From Actinomycetota bacterium (lineage in GTDB: Bacteria > Actinomycetota > Geothermincolia > Geothermincolales > RBG-13-55-18), in assembly GCA_030019255.1 (NCBI GenBank), contig JASEFK010000007.1:155601-194215 (forward strand): a DNA stretch of 38,615 bases, in the 5' to 3' direction. Shown piece by piece: positions 25,251-33,594 of the stretch. The first letter of the stretch is position 1; the number at the start of each line of letters is the position of its first letter. Under the pieces are notes generated by a model. It searched no databases, had not been told where the DNA came from, and was given only the letters and a program-made list of their open reading frames with translations. A program made the translations under genes and the position numbers.

Positions 25251-26354
25251 TCAACCTCCCCCGGAGATCTCCCGGAGAGCCGCCTCCAGCCTCCGGTTCT
25301 GCTCCTCGTCGCCGATGGTGATGCGCACGTGGCCCGGAATCCCCAGCGCCGCCCCGTCCCTGACGATTATCCCCCGCCGCAACAGTTCCATGAACAGGTC
25401 GGGGTGCTCACCGTTCTCCACCAGGATGAAGTTGGCCTGGGTGGGGACGTAGCGGAAACCACATTCTTCCAGTACACGGTAGAGGTGGAGCTTGCCCTTC
25501 CGGTTCATCTCCCGCGACCTTTCCAGGTGCTCCGTGTCCCGCAGCGCCGCCTCTGCCGCCGCCTGAGCCAGGCGGTTGACGTTGAAGGGGAGCTTGACCC
25601 TCTCCAGGGCTTCCCGTACGGGAGGCGAGCATAAAGCATAACCCACGCGCAGGCCGGCCAGCCCGTAGATCTTGGAGAAGGTGCGGGTGATCACCAGGCG
25701 TGGATCGGCGGTGAAATATCGCAGGGAGTCCGGGTGTTCGGGATCGTCCACGTATTCCAGGTAGGCCTCGTCCAGGACCAGGAGCACTTCTTGGGGCAGT
25801 CCGGAGAGGGCCTCCTCCAGCTCCGCTTCGCTGACCGTGGTGCCGGTGGGGTTCAGGGGCGAGCAGAGGATCATCATCTTGGTGCTCTCGTTCACCGCCT
25901 GCAGCATGGCCCGGACGTCCTGGCGGTATTCCCGCAGGGGCACCCTGACCACCTCGGCCCCCATGGTCCTGGCGGCCAGCTCGTAGGAGGAGAAGGTGGG
26001 GTCCCCCACCACCACCCGGTCCCCGCGGTCGAGGAAGGCGTAGGCCAGGAGGTCGAAGGCCTCGTCCGCCCCGTGGGTGACCAGTACACGGTCGGTACCC
26101 ACTCCAAGGTGGTCGGAGAGGGCCTCGCGGAGGCGGACGCACGCCGAATCCGGGTAGAGGTGCGCCGTGGAAAGAGCCTCCCTCACCGCCTCCATGGCCA
26201 GGGGGCTGGGTCCCAGGGGGTTCTCGTTGGAGGCCATCTTCACGCAGTCGGTAACGCCCAGCTCCCGGGCCACCTCCTCGGGGGACTTGCCCGGGCTGTA
26301 GACGGGGAGGTCCCTCACCTCCTCGCGAAGCAGCCGTTCCACGTCAAAACTCAT
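25251..26354 (-). CDS. hisC: Histidinol-phosphate aminotransferase
   Basis: A PLP-dependent class I/II aminotransferase of 367 residues that makes L-histidinol phosphate in histidine biosynthesis. Family motifs are MASNENPLGPSP near the N-terminus, CSPLNPTGTTVS, DEAYLEYV and the PLP lysine Lys228 in TRTFSKIYGLAGLRVGYAL. The C-terminus NFILVE and RDGAALGIPGHVRITIG is typical. The ATG at 26354 overlaps the stop of the phosphoesterase gene as ATGA. Some HisC-like enzymes act on aromatic amino acids instead; hisG four genes upstream supports the histidine role. Confidence 0.92.
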   Translation of the reverse strand: MSFDVERLLREEVRDLPVYSPGKSPEEVARELGVTDCVKMASNENPLGPSPLAMEAVREALSTAHLYPDSACVRLREALSDHLGVGTDRVLVTHGADEAFDLLAYAFLDRGDRVVVGDPTFSSYELAARTMGAEVVRVPLREYRQDVRAMLQAVNESTKMMILCSPLNPTGTTVSEAELEEALSGLPQEVLLVLDEAYLEYVDDPEHPDSLRYFTADPRLVITRTFSKIYGLAGLRVGYALCSPPVREALERVKLPFNVNRLAQAAAEAALRDTEHLERSREMNRKGKLHLYRVLEECGFRYVPTQANFILVENGEHPDLFMELLRRGIIVRDGAALGIPGHVRITIGDEEQNRRLEAALREISGGG

Positions 26355-27121
26355 CGGTGGAGGTGCACGTATCCTTCCCGCTTGTAATAGGCCACGTTGA
26401 TGACCCTGGTCTCCCCTATACGTAACTCCCGCTGCGCCGGCTGGTGGACGTGTCCGTGGTAGAGGTAGGCGGGCGCGTTTTCTTCCAGGTAATGCAGCAG
26501 GGTGGCGCTCCCCTCCACCGGCCTTCCCGCCACCACGTCGAAGAGGGCTTCCTCCACCCGAGGCGGTATGTGGGTGCAGAGCACCTCCACGGCTCCCAGC
26601 TCCTCGAGCCGGGCGCCGAATTCCCGGTCCTCCATCTCCGCTGGCATGCGGAAGGGAGAATACACGGCCCCGGGAACGAACCCGAAGACGCTGCCGCCTA
26701 TCTCCACCCTCCCCTCGGCCAGCAGCGCGTTCTCCACCCCCCGCAGGGCCTCGGCGAGAAGTTCCGGCAGGTCGCCGTTGCCGTAGATCACGTAAGCCCG
26801 ACATCCGGTCCGACGCAGGGCGGCGGCGAATTCCCCGTACTGCTCCCAGGCGCGCTCCAGTATTGCGTGGTAATACTTACCATGTGGGGATATAATCTCC
26901 TCGCGGAGCTCGATCGCCGCTTCCGGCCCCTTCTTCATCGTCGCGAGCAGTTTTTCCACCAGCCTATCCCGGCCCACCACCTCGGGAAGGATACCGCTCA
27001 AGTCCGCCCAGTCGACGAGATCCAGGATGTCGCCCAGCACCAGGAGGACGTCCTCATCTTTCACCTCGTCCCGCAGATCGGAGTACCGGCCGTGCAGGTC
27101 GGCTACCAGCTTCACCGCCAT
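26351..27121 (-). CDS. Calcineurin-like metallophosphoesterase
   Basis: A 256-residue metallophosphoesterase. The metal-binding motifs appear in order: ADLHG (DxH), VLGDILD (GD), YGNGD (the GNH[D/E] site, with Gly in place of the usual catalytic His), CTHIPP (H) and YHGHVHQP (GHxH). The substitution in the third motif recalls YfcE-like GNCD enzymes and may indicate phosphodiesterase activity. A helical insert of about 60 residues separates the GD and GN motifs. The ATG at 27121 follows the upstream stop by one base and the 3' end overlaps hisC. The substrate is unknown; a role as histidinol-phosphate phosphatase is possible from context only. Confidence 0.85.
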   Translation of the reverse strand: MAVKLVADLHGRYSDLRDEVKDEDVLLVLGDILDLVDWADLSGILPEVVGRDRLVEKLLATMKKGPEAAIELREEIISPHGKYYHAILERAWEQYGEFAAALRRTGCRAYVIYGNGDLPELLAEALRGVENALLAEGRVEIGGSVFGFVPGAVYSPFRMPAEMEDREFGARLEELGAVEVLCTHIPPRVEEALFDVVAGRPVEGSATLLHYLEENAPAYLYHGHVHQPAQRELRIGETRVINVAYYKREGYVHLHR

Positions 27122-27122
27122 C

Positions 27123-28073
27123 TCAGGACGTCCCCCCGCTCTCCGCGCCGCGGTATACGGCTATCTCCCCGCAAGCCAGGGACCTGGCGTCGCGCAGCGC
27201 CTCCACGGCACAGGTGTACAGCCTCTCCGGAAAACGCACCTTGTCGGGGAAGGAAGCCAGCCCCCAGTAAAGCTCCGGGCTCTCTCCGCCCGGTACCCTC
27301 GGTGGCAGCTCCTTTTCCAGGTAGCGGCAGAGCCTTTCGGCCATCACCTTTCCGCCCCGCCACCCCGTTTCGGGAAGCAGAATGGCGAAGCTGGCCTCCC
27401 CCATGCGGGCGATGACGTCGCAGTCGCGGGTCAGGCGCGAGATCACCGAAGCGATGTAGCGCAGGGTCTCGTCGGCACTCTCCTTTCCCAGTCTTCCCAC
27501 CAACCGGTGATAGTTCCCCACCTCGCAGAGGACCAGGGTTATCTCGTGCCTGTAGCGCACCGAGCGCCGGAGCTCCTCCATCATGCGGCCGTGAAAGTAA
27601 TTCTGGTTATAGAGTCCGGTCACTGGGTCACGTAGGGGGTTCTCCATGATCTCCCTTGAGCTCTGGTAATGATAGGCGGCGGCGGCGGCCTGCAGCAGGT
27701 TGTCGAAGGAGGCATTTATCTTCTTCTCCAGTTGGAAATCCACCACCCGCTTCATGTCCACGGACTGGTGGAAGAGGTTCCAAAACTCGTTGCGCAGGAT
27801 GACGTGCTCCTGCACCAGCTCCTCCACCGAGAACCCCTGCCGGAAGCGCAGCTTTCCCATCTCTCCGGCCAGGCGGTACATCTCTCCCCCCGGTTGGAAG
27901 GACGCGACCTCCTCCTCGTTCTCCACCATGGCCAGAAACGCGGAAGCCAGCCTTTCCAGGTGCTCACCCGCCTCCCCGTTCACCAGCTGTATGTGCGCGG
28001 GCACCGGGAGGCGCTGAATCTCCTCCCTCCAGCGTTCCAGGAGCTCCCGTGCCCGGTCACGCAAGCTCGTCAT
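27123..28073 (-). CDS. RsbRD-like sensor with degenerate GGDEF domain
   Basis: A 316-residue soluble protein. Residues 1-135 are helical and resemble the RsbRD/RsbU-type N-terminal sensor domain (FRQGFSVEELVQEHVILRNEFW). Residues 148-310 are a GGDEF fold starting at DPVTGLYNQNYF. The active-site motif is GEASF (225-229) instead of GGDEF, and the usual metal-binding Asp positions of the DxDxFK strand read CEVGNYHR, so cyclase activity is very unlikely. The product-binding I-site RxxD is kept as RDCD (216-219), exactly five residues before the motif. The ATG at 28073 has AGGAGGAG upstream; the gene lies 9 nt after hisG and 1 nt before the phosphoesterase. A c-di-GMP receptor role is inferred, not shown. 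Confidence 0.85.
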   Translation of the reverse strand: MTSLRDRARELLERWREEIQRLPVPAHIQLVNGEAGEHLERLASAFLAMVENEEEVASFQPGGEMYRLAGEMGKLRFRQGFSVEELVQEHVILRNEFWNLFHQSVDMKRVVDFQLEKKINASFDNLLQAAAAAYHYQSSREIMENPLRDPVTGLYNQNYFHGRMMEELRRSVRYRHEITLVLCEVGNYHRLVGRLGKESADETLRYIASVISRLTRDCDVIARMGEASFAILLPETGWRGGKVMAERLCRYLEKELPPRVPGGESPELYWGLASFPDKVRFPERLYTCAVEALRDARSLACGEIAVYRGAESGGTS

Positions 28074-28082
28074 ATCTCCTCC

Positions 28083-28961
28083 TCAGGGGATAATCTTGGT
28101 TATGGGTACTTCCACGATATCCTCGGCGCCCCGCCTGGCCAGCTCGGGGATGAGGAGGTTGATGCCCTTCTTCTCCACCACGCTCTCCACGGCGTAAAAG
28201 TCCTTCTGGAAAAGCCTGGAAAGCGTGGGTGCCTTCATGGAGGGGAGCACCTCCATGACCGCTTCCAGGTCCTTCTCGGCCACGTTGAACTTTATGAGCA
28301 CCTTGCCCCTGGCGTTCAGGGCCCCGAGGATGAGCAGCTTTATCTCCTCCATGAGCCGCCTCTTCTCGGGGTCGGCGTAGCTCTCGCGGTTGGCGATCAG
28401 CCGGGTGGTGGACTCAAGCACCGTGTCGATGATGCGCAGCCCGTGCTTGCGCAGGGTCCCCCCGGTCTCGGTGAGCTCCACCACCGCGTCGGCCATCTCC
28501 GGCACCTTGGCCTCCGTGGCTCCGTAGGAGAGGTAGACGGCGGCGTGCTTGCCCAGCCTCCGGAAATACTCCTCCACCAGGTTGGGATACTCGGTGGACA
28601 CGCGCACCCCGTCCGGGAGGTCCTCGGGGCGTTGGTAGGGGGAGTCGCCGGCCACCGCCAGCACCACCCGGACCACGGTTCCCACGGCGGTCTTGGTGTA
28701 GGGGAGGTCTGCCAGCTCGACCACCTGGGCCCCCGTCTCCCTTATCCAGTCGTAGCCGGTGATGCCCAGGTCAAAGAAGCCCTCCTCCACATACTTGGGT
28801 ATCTCCTGAGGGCGTAGGATGCGCACCTGCTCTATACGGGGATCGTCGATGCGGGCGTGGTACTCGCGATCCCCGCTGCGCCTGACGGTCAAGTCGGCGT
28901 CGTCCAGTATCTCCATGGTGGTGCTTTCCAGGCTGCCCTTGGGGATGACGAATTTCAGCAT
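28083..28961 (-). CDS. hisG: ATP phosphoribosyltransferase, long form
   Basis: The first enzyme of histidine biosynthesis, joining ATP and PRPP; 292 residues. LKFVIPKGSLESTTMEIL opens the catalytic domain, with the segment DLGITGYDWI and the PRPP-binding region AVVELTETGGTLRKHGL. The C-terminal about 75 residues (KVLIKFNVAEKDLEAVMEVL onward) are the regulatory HisG_C domain that binds histidine, so this is the hexameric long form that does not need HisZ. The ATG at 28961 has AGAGGAG upstream; the frame is open beyond it without support. Histidine feedback at the protein level is expected from the family. Confidence 0.96.
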   Translation of the reverse strand: MLKFVIPKGSLESTTMEILDDADLTVRRSGDREYHARIDDPRIEQVRILRPQEIPKYVEEGFFDLGITGYDWIRETGAQVVELADLPYTKTAVGTVVRVVLAVAGDSPYQRPEDLPDGVRVSTEYPNLVEEYFRRLGKHAAVYLSYGATEAKVPEMADAVVELTETGGTLRKHGLRIIDTVLESTTRLIANRESYADPEKRRLMEEIKLLILGALNARGKVLIKFNVAEKDLEAVMEVLPSMKAPTLSRLFQKDFYAVESVVEKKGINLLIPELARRGAEDIVEVPITKIIP

Positions 28962-28984
28962 TTCGCTCCTCTCTCCTCCGTTCC

Positions 28985-29350
28985 TCAAAGCCCCGGCTCC
29001 TCCCTCTCCTCCAGCTCCCTTCCGTAGGCGTCGGTGATGCGGTAGGTGTCGTCCTCGCTGGTGAAGCCGATGTCTATCTCCAGGACCCTGCCCCTTCCAC
29101 GCAGGGCTTTTATCTTGTGCCTTTTCTCGGCGGGAATCATGAACTCCTCGCCCTCGACGGGACGGAAGGTCTCCTCCCCGATGGTGACCTCCAGCCCGCC
29201 ATCCAGGATTATCCATACGTCGTCGCGCAGCTTGTGGTAATGAAGGCTGGTCTCCTGGCCGGGGTTGATGGTGATGAGTTTCACCGTGCAGGGCTGGTTC
29301 AGGGCGTAGGCCCGGATGGTACCCCAGGGCTTCTCCAGGATCACCTTCAT
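28985..29350 (-). CDS. Cupin protein, mannose-6-phosphate isomerase type II-like
   Basis: A 121-residue single-domain cupin that resembles the C-terminal isomerase part of type II phosphomannose isomerases. WGTIRAYALNQPCTVKLI precedes the first cupin motif PGQETSLHYHKLRDDVWIIL, where the HxH is present and Asp replaces the usual Glu. The second motif EFMIPAEKRHKIKAL supplies the last histidine. The ATG at 29350 has GAGGAG 8 nt upstream; a GTG directly before it is the alternative. Whether it isomerises sugars or only binds a metal is uncertain. It lies 23 nt before hisG and about 84 nt after the hydrolase. Confidence 0.8.
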   Translation of the reverse strand: MKVILEKPWGTIRAYALNQPCTVKLITINPGQETSLHYHKLRDDVWIILDGGLEVTIGEETFRPVEGEEFMIPAEKRHKIKALRGRGRVLEIDIGFTSEDDTYRITDAYGRELEEREEPGL

Positions 29351-29434
29351 CACCTCCTCTCCTCGCCCACCGCGGCCGTAGGCGCGACCTCTCGCCGCTC
29401 GGACAATGCTCCCTCGCGGCCGCCCCTCGAACGG

Positions 29435-30334
29435 TTATATACTACCAAGGTCACGAGGAAGTTCGCCATCGTGGTGCCGGCCGCGCGCCTCAGCCTTGTC
29501 CTCCAGCCAGCGCAGCAGGTCCCGCTCGCGCCCGGCCAACTCGGTGTGGGCGGCTCCGTACAGAACCCAGAGTTCCGGCTTTCCCTTCGCCAGTTCCAGC
29601 ATCCGCTCCAGGTCCTCCCGGCGGTAGAAGACCTCCCTTTCCCCGTGCACGATGAGGAGGGGTATCTCGGGCAGGCGACCCGCCACCCCCAGGGGCACCG
29701 GTCCGGCCGGTCCCCGGGGACGGAAACGCGCTCCCAGAAAGCGCAAGAACAGGGACCACAGGGGAAGCCATCTCCGGTACCGTTCCACGTCCGGAAAGGC
29801 CGGAGGGGCGCTGACCGCAACCACGGCATCCAGGTCCCCATGGAGAGCGACCCGCACCAGGGCCGCCATGCCCCCGAGGGAGAAACCCACCACCCCGACC
29901 CAGTTATGGCCACGGGAGCGCGCGTACTCCGTTGCCGCCCCCAGGTCCTCCACCGGTCCCTCCAGGCTTATCTCCAGGTGACCGCCACTCGCGCCGTGCC
30001 CTCGGAAATCGAAGGTATAAACGGTGAAGCGTTCGGCGAGGAGTTCCGCGAGTCCCACCAGGGGAGTGTAGCGTTGCCCGGTTACCGCCGGGTGGGCGAC
30101 GATGACCGCCTCCCGTCGATGGTCCCCGATTCGACGTGCGCAAAGGGGAGTGCCGTCCCCGGAGGTCAACATGAGCTCCTCGAAGGGAAGCCGGGGATCG
30201 CGGCGCGGCATCAACCGGTCCCTCCACCGGCGTAGAAGGGCGAGTAGGGACAAGGCGGCGGTCGCCGCCACGAAGGCCGTGATGGCGGCCATCCACCCGC
30301 GAGCGGGTTCCACCTTCTCCTCTTGTGTGACCAT
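29435..30334 (-). CDS. Membrane-anchored alpha/beta hydrolase
   Basis: A 299-residue hydrolase with an N-terminal membrane helix (WMAAITAFVAATAALSLLALL, about 14-34) followed by positive residues, so the domain probably faces the cytoplasm. The fold shows VIVAHPAVTGQRYTPL, FDFRGHGASGG and the nucleophile Ser152 in GFSLGGMAAL. Glu234 in HGEREVF lies where Asp is usual, and His263 is in GAAHTEL. The substrate is unknown. The ATG at 30334 has no ribosome site, but a -10-like TATGAT ends 6 nt before it, as in leaderless actinobacterial genes. It is probably the first gene of the his-containing block. Confidence 0.85.
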   Translation of the reverse strand: MVTQEEKVEPARGWMAAITAFVAATAALSLLALLRRWRDRLMPRRDPRLPFEELMLTSGDGTPLCARRIGDHRREAVIVAHPAVTGQRYTPLVGLAELLAERFTVYTFDFRGHGASGGHLEISLEGPVEDLGAATEYARSRGHNWVGVVGFSLGGMAALVRVALHGDLDAVVAVSAPPAFPDVERYRRWLPLWSLFLRFLGARFRPRGPAGPVPLGVAGRLPEIPLLIVHGEREVFYRREDLERMLELAKGKPELWVLYGAAHTELAGRERDLLRWLEDKAEARGRHHDGELPRDLGSI

Positions 30335-30340
30335 AATAAG

Positions 30341-30346
30341 ATCATA
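30341..30346 (-). promoter_or_regulatory. -10 element for a leaderless start
   Basis: TATGAT on the minus strand is separated by 6 nt from the ATG of the hydrolase, so transcription would begin at or next to the A of the start codon. There is no clear -35 and no ribosome site. Both facts fit leaderless promoters known from Actinomycetota. Confidence 0.5.
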
Positions 30347-30940
30347 CCCGCCCCCCGACGGCGGGTGACCATGGATCATTGGACTGACCCCGCTACCCGC
30401 ATCCAAACACCCGTCGCAGGGTATCGGGACCCTTTGGTCCCCCGCACCCTCCGTCCCGTGGACCCGCTCTCGTGGACGTCGGGCTTGCCTCGCCTCCGTC
30501 CGCAATGCGGCGAACTTATGGTAATTATTTCCTCAAAGGCGGCCATGCGTCGCGAACCGCCGCCTTACTCCAAAGGGAACCGGCCCCGCCTGCCGGAGCG
30601 TACGGGCTCTCCCGGTCTTTCTCGGTCCCTCCACGCCCCGGAAACCCCGATCGCCCGACCCATTTTAGCCCTCTTGCCCGGGGCCGGGAACGTTGACGGC
30701 GGGAAGGCGTTTCGCGCCAGGAGGAGCGGGGGCGCACCCCTCCGGCCTCGCGGCATCCTCTCGGGGGTGGGACGGTGCGAGCATGGAGGCGGGCGTCGTT
30801 CCCAGTTTCTTCCACTTGCGAAGATACCTCATTGTTTTTCGTGGGGCGGCGCGAGCGCGGAGGCGGGCGTTCTTTCAGGCCCGGAAGAGCCGCGGGCCGC
30901 CCGCGGGGGAGGCGGGCGGCCGTATCGGCGGGAAGCGGCA
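30347..30940. other. Intergenic region between mutase and hydrolase genes
   Basis: About 600 bp without a convincing gene. It contains a GC-rich hairpin 20 nt after the small mutase subunit (30896-30920) and the -10 element of the hydrolase at its left border. The open frames are arginine- and proline-rich, lack ribosome sites, and occur on both strands, as expected from GC-rich non-coding DNA. No tRNA-like or riboswitch-like element is recognisable by eye. Confidence 0.6.
30896..30920 (-). terminator. GC-rich hairpin after the mutase operon
   Basis: GCCGCCCGC pairs perfectly with GCGGGCGGC (9 bp) around a 7-nt loop, 20 nt past the stop of the small subunit. No T-run follows on the minus strand. 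Such hairpins are common at gene ends in GC-rich actinobacteria, but termination is not certain. Confidence 0.4.
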
Positions 30941-31354
30941 TCAGGAGGATCGGGACCCGGCCAGGGAACGGACGAAATCGATGATCTCATCCAGGTCGCT
31001 CCCCGGCCCGAATACCCCCTTGATGCCCATCCTCTTGAGCTCCTCGGCGTCGGAGGGAGGGACGATGCCTCCCACGACAAGGGGTAGGTCGCGGGTGGCC
31101 TCGTTCTCCTGCATGGCCCGGTAGATCTTGGGGATGATGGTCATGAGCCCGCCGGAGAAGATGCTGATGCCCACCACGTCCACGTCCTCCTGGATGGACA
31201 TCTCCACCACCTCCCGGGGGGTTATGCGCAGCCCTCCGTAGACAACCTCCATCCCCGCATCCCGCAGGGCTTTACCCACCAGCTGTATACCCCGGTTGTG
31301 GCCGTCCAGCCCGGCCTTGGCCAGGAGAACCCGGATCGGCCTTTTCTCGCCCAT
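30941..31354 (-). CDS. B12-binding small subunit of acyl-CoA mutase
   Basis: A 137-residue cobalamin-binding protein equivalent to the C-terminal domain of methylmalonyl-CoA mutase. The base-off, His-on motif DxHxxG is present as Asp17-Gly-His19-Asn-Arg-Gly22 (KAGLDGHNRG), with GISIFSGGLMTIIP and VVGGIVPPSDAEEL completing the binding site. His19 would replace the dimethylbenzimidazole ligand of adenosylcobalamin. The ATG at 31354 has GGGGGTGAG upstream. It lies 31 nt after the large subunit, and the two must form one enzyme. No MeaB/ArgK-type chaperone gene is in the window. Confidence 0.93.
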   Translation of the reverse strand: MGEKRPIRVLLAKAGLDGHNRGIQLVGKALRDAGMEVVYGGLRITPREVVEMSIQEDVDVVGISIFSGGLMTIIPKIYRAMQENEATRDLPLVVGGIVPPSDAEELKRMGIKGVFGPGSDLDEIIDFVRSLAGSRSS

Positions 31355-31385
31355 GGCTCACCCCCCCACCTGAACCGTGTCCCCT

Positions 31386-33074
<1,689 letters not shown>

Positions 33075-33127
33075 GACCATCCCCCTTCCCCGACTGAATT
33101 TCCGACCTCCGGAGACAACCTCTGCTT

Positions 33128-33157
33128 ATTTTAGTCATGGTGAACTTTTAATGTCAA
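33128..33157 (-). promoter_or_regulatory. Mutase promoter (TTGACA-18-TAAAAT)
   Basis: A perfect -35 TTGACA (33157-33152) and a near-consensus -10 TAAAAT (33133-33128) lie 18 bp apart on the minus strand. Transcription would start near 33121, giving a leader of about 45 nt before the mutase ATG. It is the best promoter in the window. Confidence 0.75.
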
Positions 33158-33170
33158 GCACAATGTTTAG

Positions 33171-33183
33171 TAATAGTGTATTA
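33171..33183. promoter_or_regulatory. Inverted repeat TAATA-GTG-TATTA upstream of the mutase promoter
   Basis: A perfect 5-bp inverted repeat with a 3-nt centre lies 14 bp upstream of the -35 element. The sequence TTTAGT followed by AT-rich bases occurs both here (about 33166) and over the -10 (about 33130). Together these look like a regulator binding region, but no regulator gene is adjacent. Confidence 0.35.
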
Positions 33184-33594
33184 ATTTTTGGCTTGCATGA
33201 ACGGTTTTTAATCCTCATCCCGCCCCTTCTCTCCCCCTCGGCGAGCCTCCGGAACGCAGGGCATTTCATCCCTTACCTTCCCCTCAACCGGGTTCTTCCT
33301 CGGTCGCGGATTCCGACGCGGTCGCCTCCATGCCTTATTCCCAGCGACAACGGCACCTTCGAGGCGTCCGGTCCCCGCAGCCTCGCTTCGGCATCCCTCA
33401 AGGTGAAGATTCCCGCCCATTAACGCCGCTTTCCTCCCGAGGCTCTTTCAGGGTACCGCGCACGGGCGAACCTGACGGCAATTTCCGCCGTTCAACGCGC
33501 TTTTTCCCTTGTTGTGTTATCCTGGAACCGGAAATGGGAAACGCGGTCTTTTCTTTTATCGTCAAGCCGCATCGGCAAGGGGGAGGTCGAGAAA

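Larger units (their letters stand above)
33075..33594. other. Divergent intergenic region, mutase / GH3 gene
   Basis: The half next to the mutase (about 33110-33215) is AT-rich against a GC-rich background and contains the mutase promoter and an inverted repeat. The half next to the GH3 gene is GC-rich; I find only a poor plus-strand promoter candidate (TTCAAC, 18 bp, TGTTAT near 33491-33520). Short open frames here have no ribosome site. Confidence 0.55.

Noticed and set aside
27123-28073. Active diguanylate cyclase
   Set aside because: GEASF replaces GGDEF and the metal-binding aspartates are missing, so catalysis is not supported.
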